This document shows, in pieces, positions 42,101 to 54,100 of a stretch of 64,000 nucleotides of DNA (positions within the stretch are counted from its first letter, which is position 1; the number at the start of each line of letters is the position of its first letter). Location of the stretch: assembly GCA_029582265.1 (NCBI GenBank), contig CM055828.1, positions 32,547,263 through 32,611,262 of the forward strand, written 5' to 3'. Under the pieces are notes generated by a model that worked only from the letters and a program-made list of their open reading frames with translations, did not search any database and was not told where the DNA came from. Source of the stretch: Zoroaster sp. YZ-2022. Lineage: Eukaryota > Echinodermata > Asteroidea > Forcipulatida > Zoroasteridae. The translations under genes were made by a program, and so were the position numbers.

Positions 42101-45100
42101 GTTTGAGGGGGAATGGTTGCCCTAGACTTACAGCCTAAAAATAAGGCACTAGACTAATATCACTGGCTGGTTGAGATAAGAACGAAGCCAACCCATATCT
42201 GTGATAAGAAATCAAGCTAAATATTGGAATGACCAAGAAAAGAAAAAAACATGATGGAGTGTCTGATTTTAACTACAGTTCAAGTCTCCCCCCTCCCACC
42301 CTTGCAACTTTAATTCTTTAGATGGAATAAAAAATGCCAAGATTTTAATAATTTCTGCCCAAGAGAACAAGAAATATGAGGGATTCCTCATGAGGTAAGT
42401 AAAAAAAAAAAAAACATTGGTTACTGATGTGTATGCAATGAAATACACCCCCCCAAGACTAATATCACTGGCTGGTTGAAATAAAATGAAGTGCTATCAA
42501 TCGATCACCTGCATTGTTAGGTACATGTATCTCAGTACATAATTTTTTTTTCTCCTATGCTATCATTGTATATTGTTTGTATTCATGTTTTTTCTTTGTT
42601 TCCGCGCCTTGAGCGCCCAGCAGGGTGGATATGTGCGCGCTACAAATCTCTATTACTATTACTATTACTATTACTATTACTATTACTATTACTATTACTA
42701 CATGTATATTTGTGATAAGAAACCAAGCTCAATATTGGAACGACCAAGAAAAAAACAATGTGATGGAGTGTCTGATTTCAACCCCAGTTCAAGTTCAATG
42801 AAATACCCCCTCAGAGACTACTATCGCCCGGACTTTTTCAGATAAGAATGAAGTGCTGTAAACAGGTCACCTATATTTGTGATAAGAAACCAAGCTCAAT
42901 ATTGGAATGACTGAGAAAAAACAAAAACATGCTGGAATGTCTGACTTCAACCACAGCTGAAGTTCCCATGGTTTCTCTACCGGTACGTTTTGTCTTGAAC
43001 CTTGATATCAGGGAATTATGTTGAAAAATGTTGCTTTGAAAAATGTTAATGCTGGTGTGTGCGTGGGTGTGTGTGTGTGTGGGTGGGTGTTTGTGTAATA
43101 CTGATTTTGGATAGTGGGCCTGGGTCTCCTTTTAGTCTGGTTGTCCAATCTGTGAACGTCTTGTGGTGAAAATGCACCCAGTGTGTTGAAAAGGGCACTT
43201 TGCATCAAGTGAGCATTGTACACACTTTTCAGATGCAAAATGAGAAAGTATTATGTAAGTGTATCCATCCGATACTACAGCCAATATTCTCTGGAGAAAA
43301 TGGCACACGTATGCATATCAACTGCCAAATATGCTAAATTCGACACACTATCACTGCCCTATCTATTAGCAATAATCTAAAAACATGCTCCCTCAACAGC
43401 TCATTGCACGGGGCAGATAGTGGCGTTGTACTTTTATGTAAATATTCAAGATTGGGGTTTCAAGTTAAGCCTACCTCCACATTGTTCCATCTGTTCGGTA
43501 TGGTAGGTCTCTGTCTATCGCCCACTACCACTTTACGCATGTCTTCAATTGATGGGTCGGACGGAACCATGTCGTAGAATGGTAACCTGTACTCTTCATA
43601 GATTCCTGCATTGAATATAAACCCAGTAGTCTTGTCATATCACCTGGCCAATTTCCCTCTACACATCCGTCATGTTAAAATCTAATCTCTTGTGGTTTAT
43701 TGTCAAGTGCTTAGAAACATTTGCATTCACTGCTAAACAATTATTATTAGTGAGACAGTCGTGTAAAAATAACCTAGTCCATGGCACAGTACTCCAAAAA
43801 CGGATTTGGTCCATTCATGATGTTGTATTCCACAGACTGACTCGCGAGGTTTAAACGACTATTCAGTGTACGCTGGGTGAGATGTACTTAACACGTGCGT
43901 GTTTTAATGCGTACTACGCCAATAAAGTGCATTTTGTGACCCTCTGATGTAGCCAAATCACATATTTCGCATAAAATTACTTACCACAATAATTTGCTTA
44001 GCAGATTCCTTTGGTTACCAGCCAAACTTTCATACAAAATATATGCATATGGCTGGTAGTCTGTTTTATATTGCTTATATTGTCATGACTGACAGACTGA
44101 CAGACTGACACACAAGGTTTAAACAAATATTCACTGTACGCTGGGTGAGATGTACATAACACGTGCGTGTTTTAATGCATACTACGCGCCAATAAATGCA
44201 TTTTGTCACTCTCTGATGTAGCCAAGTCACATATTTCGCATAAAATTGCTTACCAGAAAAAAAAATTTACTTAGCAGATTCCTTTGGTTACCAGCCAAAC
44301 TTTCACACAAAATATATGCATTTTGGCCAGAAATCCGTTTTATATTGCTTAGCAAAAATATTTGCTTAGCAAAATTCTCTGCTTAGCAGCTCTGTGAAAT
44401 TTGCCCCTGGTCTGGAGCTATCAAGCTGGCATGCATCATCTGCTTACACCATGATGCCCCAAGGCAGGGATGCCAAACTCGTTACCATGCCTGTTGTGTG
44501 TGCGCACATTTGGAGTACAAATGCAATGGACCGGGGGGTCAATTTCACAGGTGCTAAGCAGGAAAAAATTGCTTACCAGAAAAATTAGCTTAGCAGATTT
44601 CTTTGGTTACCAGCCAAACTTTCATATAAAATGTATTCATTTTGGCTGGTAGTCTGTTTTATATTGCTTAGCAAAAATATCTGCTTAACACAATTCTCTG
44701 CTAAGCAGCTCTATGAAATAGCAGGATGGCACACCTTGTGTACGTAATATACTTCTGATACTGATATATCAGTATTATTATTAACATGTTTACATCTTCA
44801 ATTTGCGGCAAATGATTTGCATACGAGTTATACGAGTTCAACTTCTGCAATTCACCTCACGTCACGATTTGTTTCACATTTGCAAGTCAATCCATTACTT
44901 GTATTCTTTTGTTGTTCATTTTAACAATATTGACACCCCCCCCCCCCCACTTCACCCCCACCTTCTGAACCGACCCTACAGACACATATCTTCCTGTAAT
45001 AGTTTGCTCATTTCCAAAGTTTGAGATTTGAGTTTGAAGGCAATCATGTCTTGCACGCAGCCCTACCTCCGACTGAACATCTCCTGGCAATCTCCCAGAA

Positions 45101-48100
45101 CACCAGACCCAATGAGTACACATCAGCTCGCTTGAACGCTTCAAAGTGGTTCACGTTGATAGTTTCATCCAGAACCTCCGGGGGCAGGTAGCGCTTGGTG
45201 CCGATGCGATTATTGGGAGCGATGTCGACGGTGTCTCTCTCCGAGTCGTGGCGCACGGCTAGGCCGAGGTCAGCGATGGCACACTGACCGTTCTGTTTGA
45301 CCAGGATGTTCTTGCTCTTGAGGTCTCTGTGGGCGATGGCAGGCTTACCTGGTGATAGGAAGCATGTTGGAATCGGTCACTTTGGAGACCCAAGATACCG
45401 CAGAGGTTGGAGGAAAGCACATTAGTTCTAATCAGGGCAACTACTGATAAATGATAGCCATTACATTCTGAATTAATTTAAATAAATATTTAAAGCGGTT
45501 ATTATTTTAAAAAAAACATAAATAGAGAATTAGCTGTTGCAAACTGCTTACCAACCTAAAGGACCTGTAGTATAAATGCAAAATAGTAGTTACTGGCCTT
45601 ACGTTTCGAACTTAGCAGGTTCTTTCTCAAAGGCAAAATGGACGATACACAAACATGCACACATACATAAACACAAGAGTGAGTATAAGTTAATAGTCAG
45701 GTGTGAAAGAAACACAAAAGAAAAAAGATACAGGTACAAGTAGCAGAGTCAAGTATTGGTTCCTGGGAACAAATGCTGCACTCTCCCAGTTCTACCTCAA
45801 TGACATACGGATATATCCTGTTTTGGAAACAAAACCTGTCAACTTGTCGTAAATTATTACAGTAGTTGGTGTCTATTTAACATGAACGTAATTTCAATGT
45901 GAACTGTAAAACCCGTGTCGTACGAATCACAAGCGCGGATGGGAAGCAAATTTGGATGACATGAACTGGTGACAAATGATTCCCAAAAGTTGAAATGCGC
46001 TCGACTTCTGAGAATCGCAGCTGGCTTTCGACGTCACAATTTGCTTCACTGCTATTATTATTCATGTTTTTTTTTTTTTTAAATGCACTTTGCAGCCTTG
46101 CAGCCGTATTGCGGCAAAATTTACCAAAAAATGTTACAAATAACTTAATAAAACGTTAGCATGATGAAGTATAACCAGCCTTAACCATCCAACTACTACA
46201 AGGGTCAAAATCAGTCAAAATGTTGATATACTTGCCAAGGTATGTCTAGTGCACTTAAAAGTTAAACACTGTCAAACCTTACGTGCAGTAAGTACATTTA
46301 CAGGTCAAAATGAGTCAACCGTTTTTGACTGGTAAAAGCATTGTCTGGTATTGTTCAGGGTGGTCAAAATGACAGTAAAAACCAGTCAAAAATGCCCCTG
46401 TGTGCACATTTGGGTCAACAGTCAAAACAGGCAGTTGACTGATTTTGACCTCTATAGCAACTTCCCACTAAAGTGCAACAATAGTAGAAGGGTTAACCAT
46501 GGAAAAAAAGGTTAATATGTAATGAGTCAGCACACACCTTGCATTCCAACAATCTCTACATGGAGATGAGCCAGTCCGTTGGCTGTGGAGTAAGCCAGAC
46601 GAATCATGCTTGCCGTATCGACCGTTGTCATGTTCAGATAGTCGAACAAAGAACCATTCTCCATATGGTCCGTCACCAAGAGAAGTTGGGTTACCATACC
46701 ACTATCTGTAGGTCAGGAACCGGACACATTATCATGATTAAACAAATACTACAACTCATGGTCTGTTACTATTACCATACCACTGTACATGTATGTAGGT
46801 TAGGAACCTGACACATTATCGAGATTAACCAGTTTGCGTTGGGAATAAAAAAGTTTTTCTGGGCCCCTGTGGCGGGTTTCTTTTTCCCACACACACGTTA
46901 ATGGAAGCTTCCACAGTGGGTGGCCGGCTCTTCCGAGCATGTCACCGTACACGCATACAAATATTCCGGAGTTTCCTGTGGCGTGTTTAGTCGCTCTCCG
47001 ATTCGTGGTGCAAAAAAATTGTTCGTGTATACACGGCCTCCGACGCGAACTGGTTAAACAGATACCGCAAGTATAAATCATCATGGTCTAGGATTTGAGG
47101 CTTTGCATGGTGGAGATAGATACTTGAGTTCTTTCGGGTGACACCATGTAATGATCTCTTCTTGGAAGAAGTGATGGATCTGAGAAGAGCCGGGTTGGTT
47201 TGTTCTCAACGTTTTGACTAGTCTGCTCTAGTCATCATCAGGATACTGTCGACGGCTAGAGCAGACTTGTCGAAACGTTGAGAACAAACCAACCAGCTCT
47301 TCTCAGAGCCACCACTTCTTCCAAGAAGAGATCATTACATGGTGTCACCCGAAAGAACTCAAGTATCATCATGGTCTGTTACTAATAGAAGTGAGGTTAC
47401 CATACCACTGTCGGTAGGTCAGGAACCAGACAAATTATCACCTTTATAACAAGTATTACAATTCCACATGGTCTGGTATCAATAGAAGTTGTGTTATCAT
47501 ACTGCTGTCTGTAGGTCAGGAACAAGACTAACCATCATCATGAAACAAAGAATGAACATACTTTAAAAAAATAATAGTAAAAATCATCAATTCTTATTCC
47601 ATTTTGCAGCAGGCCTCAGAAGCACGCTTTAAGGCCAGTTAATAATTCAACGAACGTGAATACAAAATTTAACACATTTCAACCTGCGCAAATCATTTGC
47701 CAAATTAATTTTTTAATTTATTTATTTATCTTTTTTTTGCGTTCACATGAAGTGTGATCAGGGCGTTACTGTACATTTTATCGGACGACCAGATCTCTGC
47801 AACTAATTTACAGGAAATGTTACCCTTATCCAGAATAATTTCTTTTTTGCTTGAGACTTGACAGGGATGAGTGGTACGGAGACAGCGAATCCTTCCAATC
47901 TGGTTCAGAGAGCTTATAAATTACTCTAGTTCCCCACACTCAACACACGCCCTTCAAGACCCACTCCTTAGTCTAGAGATCAGTCATTCCCAATCATCTT
48001 CAAGACAATCGTCTTAAGGATGCATCGCCCGTGTATTTGTGTTATTTTACCAGCATTTTTGTTTTATTAAATCAGATCATTCCTTTATTTTTTCTATTAG

Positions 48101-51100
48101 AAAGGAAAACAAACATTTGGAAATAAAATATTTCATAAAATAATTATCAGAAACTTAGTTTTATTAGTGCCCAAAGATGTAAAATTTAATTATTAGAACA
48201 TTAATATACTACTCAAAACAATTTAGGGAACACCGGATTTTTAACATCAAATAGGTTTGAAATGTTCCATGAACCAGGATTTTCATTTGCAACCCCCTCT
48301 CTCTTTCAGTAGTCATGTCATGAAATGTGTAATCACTACATGCATCCTTTATCATGTGTTTCATTGTGCAGTTGTTTCTCATCAATTCTGTGAAACATTG
48401 TGTTTATCTGAAATAAATGATCTTGCTTTACCTGAGATTATTCTGGTGTTCCCTAAATTGTTTTGAGTAGTATAGCATGCTTACATATAAAGGAAAATAG
48501 ACACTTTGAAGTGAGAGAGTTCACAAAATAGTTTTCAGAAGCTCAGTATAAAAACCATTAAGTGCCCGAATGAATTTATGACGGGACCCACAATAAGTTC
48601 AATAACCCCACTTCCCAGGATAAGTTTGAGAAATGTCTCTTTTCCAAACAGTTATTCCAGATAGCAGTGTTCCAGAAATTGCTGGTGAAAGAGCGAAAAA
48701 CACAGACGGTCTATTTATCTATACTATCCATTCTGTTTACTGGCCTATTTTCCGATTGAGTGTCACCCACACGTTATCATCAGACCTAGGGTCAAATACA
48801 TTAAGATGTTTTCAAGATCAAATGTCTTGTGATACAGATATGAATAGGACTACTAGGTTTCTATTGAAATGCACTATAATGGGTTAACCCTCCTACAATC
48901 AGTGCAATTTTTGAAACAACCAATTCAGGCCACTCCAAACCATTAGCTGTTGCCAGTGGCCTCATATGGTTACCCTTCTGTGCACTGTCACACCACCGAG
49001 ATTGCAGGGTAAGGTGGTCTCCCATTGATACATTGCAGGCCATACTAATATGTTCAAACATTTACAGTGGCCTTGGGTGGCACAGTTGATTTTGTAAGAT
49101 TACTTGGAAAGGACAGCAGGCTTGTACATGTATGTACTGAAGGTTGCTCAAGAACAGAATTTTGTGGATCGGAGTGGCCTCCATGTGTAGGAGGGTTAAC
49201 TATCCGCTGAAGATGTATCGCCCGTGTTTGATCGGCAATTTTCCGAAAATTAGAACAGTGATAATTTCCTTTTAGAAATGTTACTTTGTAATCTTTGAAA
49301 TGATATATTCCACAAAGTACTTGGCAGAAGCTTGGTTTAACAGTAAAACAAAATGCCAAAATGAACTAATGACAAGATCCGCCATAAATTCATTCAAGTC
49401 CACTGTCCCATGTCCATCACAAGCTGTCCCCGTCCATCACAAGCTGTCCCTGTCTACTACAAGCTATCCCCTGTCCATTACAAGCTGTCCCCATGTCCAT
49501 CACAAGCTGACCCATGTCCACTACAAGCTGTCCCCATGTCCATCACAAGCTGTCCCCATATAAGCATTAGAGTATCTTTAAGTCCCTTGTTTTACCTTTG
49601 TTATCAGCTGCAATAAACCCAAGGATGTTCTCATGTCGCAGCATGACTGTTTGATAAATCTCAGCCTCACGGAACCAAGACCTTTCCTCCCTGGACGAGA
49701 AGATTTTGACGGCGACGTATTCACCCCTCCAGCGCCCCTTGTAGACCTCCCCATAGCGCCCCTTGCCGATGCACTCCACCAAGGTAATCTGTCTGGCTAT
49801 GGTACGCTGCACAAGCAGCGGTAAGCCTGCAAAATGACAAGAAATTTTTTTTTTTTTTAGAATCACTGGATTAGGCGGAGCTTCCCGATGGTAAAAGTCA
49901 TTTACCGATCTTCCCTTGGTCTATGAAAGCCGAGATAATTCTGGTGAAACTGTTAAACTGTGATAAGGAAAAAAAAAATTCTTTAAAGCCAGGAATGCAC
50001 CTTTGGTAATATGTCTGTAAATGAATCTATATTTTATAATAATCAAGAGATGTGTACAAAAACCAACCTGTGTAAGTTAACAAGAAAATAGTGAAAATGC
50101 ATTCAGATTCTCTGCATTAATTCCAATGTGGAATTTCTGTCAGCCCCAACCTTATTGGAAACTATTTCACAAATTTTACTAAAACAACAGCACACACAAG
50201 GCATGTTTGATACCATCAACAACTTTACACCCAAGGGGTGTAATTTGACAAAAGTAAAATAAAAACCTGAAAAATGGGTAGCAGGCCTGGGTCTCCCTTT
50301 GTTCTAGAGGACAAAGCCCCTGATGTTTAATTTTGAAGGATTTACAGACTCTCCAAATCCTCACAAATAATAATACAAATGTGGACTTATATAGCGCATG
50401 TATCCACCAAACTGGTGCTCAAGGCACATTGTATTATTACCCCTGCTCATCAGGCTCATAAATCATTCCTGAAACCATCTCAGCTCTCTGGGGAGTATAC
50501 AGCTCAATTGCTGCCATTACAGCGCATATAGGGCTCATCGAACACAACAACCAACTCTGCCCTCACAGGTACCCATTTACCCCTGGGTGGAGAGAAGCAA
50601 TTATGGTAAAGTGTCTTGCTCAAGGACACAAGCACCATGGTCGCGGTTGGGATTCGAACCCACATTCTGATGACTCAGCTATCAGAACACAAATCTGATG
50701 CACTATACCCGCTTGACCATGGCACTCCAGAGGTTTGGACAATACAGGCTACTTCCTTTTTTTCCCCCTTGGTGGCTAGTTTCTCTTCTTTCAAGAAAAT
50801 TTTGCGGCAAAGGGAGATTTGTACAAAATCCTGATATCGGAGAAAAATCCTGAGAAATCACAGACCTATGCACCAAGTAAGTTTTATGTAAAATTGTGTT
50901 TATTTCAAGATTACCAATGGGCTTTAAAGGGCTACAGAAGGTTTTACAGTTTCCACAGTCCTATTATATACTACTCAAAACAATTTAGGGAACACCGGAA
51001 TAATCTCAGTTAAAGCAAGATCATTTATTTCAGATAAACACAATGTTTCACAGAATTGATGAGAAACAACTGCACAATGAAACAGATGATAAAGGATGGA

Positions 51101-54100
51101 ACTCTTTGCCTCAGGAAATTCGTAGCTGTCAATCTTTACAAACCTTCAAATGCCTTCTTAAAACATTCATGTTTAACTCAACTTATAATTAGAATGCTGG
51201 TTTTGTTTCAAGTGACTTGTAAATTAATTATTATTGTACAGTAACTTTTCTTCAAGCGCCTCGGAATATGTCTACATAGATAGATGGCGCTTTACAAATG
51301 CTTGTATTATTATTATTATTATTATTACACATTTCATGACATGACTACTGAAAAAGAGAGAGGGGATTGCAAATGAAAATCCCGGTTCATGGAACATTTC
51401 AAACCTATTTGATGTTAAAAATCCGGTGTTCCCTGAATTGTTTTGAGTAGTATATGATGGGTCAAATATCAGCAGACGCATGCAAAGGGCTGTCTGGTTA
51501 AGCAAAGTGATATCCGGATATACAGCTTCCTATCTCCAATCTCAGTGGAAGGTCACGAGAGTAAGCAAATGAAAATCCCGGTTCATGGAACATTTCAAAC
51601 CTATTTGATGTTAAAAATCCGGTGTTCCCTGAATTGTTTTGAGTAGTATATGATGGGTCAAATATCAGCAGACGCATGCAAAGGGCTGTCTGGTTAAGCA
51701 AAGTGATATCCGGATATACAGCTTCCTATCTCCAATCTCAGTGGAAGGTCACGAGAGTAAGCAATGTCATGCTGCGTTAACGCTTGAAGCGGAGAGTGAT
51801 TCCACCAACTACGGAGTCGATTCTGATCCTCAAGAACTGAACATGACTTGAATGGCACGTAATGGGTTTAAGACTGTCAACCTAGATTTGATTAGATTAG
51901 GATCTTACGTTGAGATTTACTGGAGAAATTAATAAGACAGAAAAATGTATCACTTGACTGATTTATTAGACATATATTCCATGTTCATCCTTACCAGGGA
52001 TGTGATTTGACAAAAGTAAAAATCCTGAAAAATGGGTAGTGGGCCTGGGTCTCCATTTGGTCTAGAGGAACAAAGCCCCCTGAAGCTCCTGGATGTTTAA
52101 TCACAAAACAAGAAACTAGAGGTTTGGATACAATACAGGCTGCTTCTTTCTTTCCTTGGTGGCTACTCTTCTTTCAAGAAAATTTTGAGGCAAAGAGAGA
52201 GTTGTAAAAAATCCTGAGAAATCACAAGACTGCTTTGCGTTACTCTTCAGCTGTTCAAGCAAGTTCTACTTACCATGCCTCACAAATGGATAAAAATAAC
52301 CCCCAAAGAATGTATAAACCTTATCATTCGGCTCAATTCAACTTTAGCCCTAATTTGTTTTCACTTTCTCCAAAACAAACTACCCATTTTCAAACCAGCA
52401 TATCTGGGGCCAATTTCACAGAGCTGCCGAGCGGAAAATTTCACGAAGCAAATGTTTTCACCGAGCAAAATAAAACGGACTACCAGCCAAAATGCATACG
52501 CTTTGTATGAAAGTTTGGCTGGTAACCAAAGAAATCCACTAAGCAAATGTTTTCACTAAGCAAAATAAAACAGACTACCGGCCAAAATGCATACGCTCTG
52601 TATGAAAGTTTGGCTGGTAACCTAAGAAATCCACCAAGCAAATGTTTTCACTAAGCAAAATAAAACAGACTACCGGCCAAAATGCATACGCTCTGTATGA
52701 AAGTTTGGCTGGTAACCAAAGAAATCCACTAAGCAAATGTTTTCACTAAGCAAATGTTTTCACTAAGCAAAATAAAACGGACTACCAGCCAAAATGCATA
52801 CGCTTTGTATGAAAGTTTGGCTGGCAACCAAAGAAATCCACTAAGCAAATGTTTTCACTAAGCAAAATAAAACGGACTACCAGCCAAAATGCATACGCTC
52901 TGTATGAAAGTTTGGCTGGTAACCTAAGAAATCCACTAAGCAATTTTCCCTGCTTAGCAACTCTATGAAATTGGACCCCGATATACATCTTGAGTTATCA
53001 GTATTTTGGGTTACCTGAACCAGAGCTGGATGTTGCAGTGTTATGTATATCACTCAGTGTCCATCCCAGCGGGATGCCCGGGCTGTGTTGACCACATATC
53101 AGTGGCATGTCCATGTTTGGTCGCCTGGTTGACTGCTGCCACAGGTACCAGCGGAGAGTCATCAGGAACAGCACTGCCAGGCAGATGATGGTGATGGGGA
53201 TGCCAATAGCCAGAGCGAGGTTGACCATCGATATGCTTTCAGTAGGGGGAGTGTTGAAGCCTGCGACAAAAAACAAATGTCAAAAGCAAGATCAGCCGAA
53301 GGCCCGGGCCATTAACAGCGGTCACGCTAACTGGTCATTATTGGACTGTAAAGGCAAGGTCATCACAGTTTCATCCCCATTCATAAATACCATTTTTATA
53401 GAAGAAATGGTTAAAAATGCCTCAATGTTTTCACCCGATTTGTAAACGGGCCAAGATAGTTTCTGCATGGTTTCAGCCTCTTGTCTTGTATTAGTATTAC
53501 ACACTAATACTCTCAAGCATACTTCAAAACCAGACTACATTATTGTGCTTTTGAATTTCACAAGGTGATGGATTTAAAACACAGGGAAAAACACCCAGTC
53601 TTTTGAATTACTTTCTCAACTTCTTCAATAATTTAATTGTTTGCCTCAAATATTTCTGGAAAATAATGGCCCCTGATGACTTCATTAACTCTAACTCCCA
53701 AGGCCCACTTGCTTACACATAACCTGAATCCTCCAAAGTCATTCAGTAGTAAAGCAAGAATAATGACCACTACCATTGTATGCAGATGACATGGACCGCG
53801 TTCACACTTGATCCGGCAAGGGCGATCAAAGGAGGATCAGATCCTGCAAGGGCGATCAAAGGGCGATCAACAGCTAGTGTGAACGCAAGAGCGATCAGGA
53901 ACTGATCATCCTTTTGATCCCCTTTATTGCGGGATCAAGGAGGATCTGATCCTGCAAGGTGGATCAAAAACGTAGTGTGAACGCAACGCAGGATCAGACC
54001 CCGCAATTTGACCCACCGACTTCCGGTCTAATCAAACAGACTGGAGCGCGAGTTGAAAAAAATAAACCGCGAAAGCTTGTAAACAACCAGTGTTGGTTAT

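Larger units (their letters stand above)
46666..47550 (-). repeat. Exon-edge tandem repeat (four degenerate copies)
   Basis: About 90-bp units spanning the last part of the 46538-46705 exon and its acceptor (ATGGTCTGTTACTA..TACCATACCACTGT..GTAGGTCAGGAACC) occur at about 46666-46757, 46758-46828, 47372-47468 and 47469-47550. Two transposable elements (46825-47057, 47085-47372) are inserted in the array. Confidence 0.75.
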
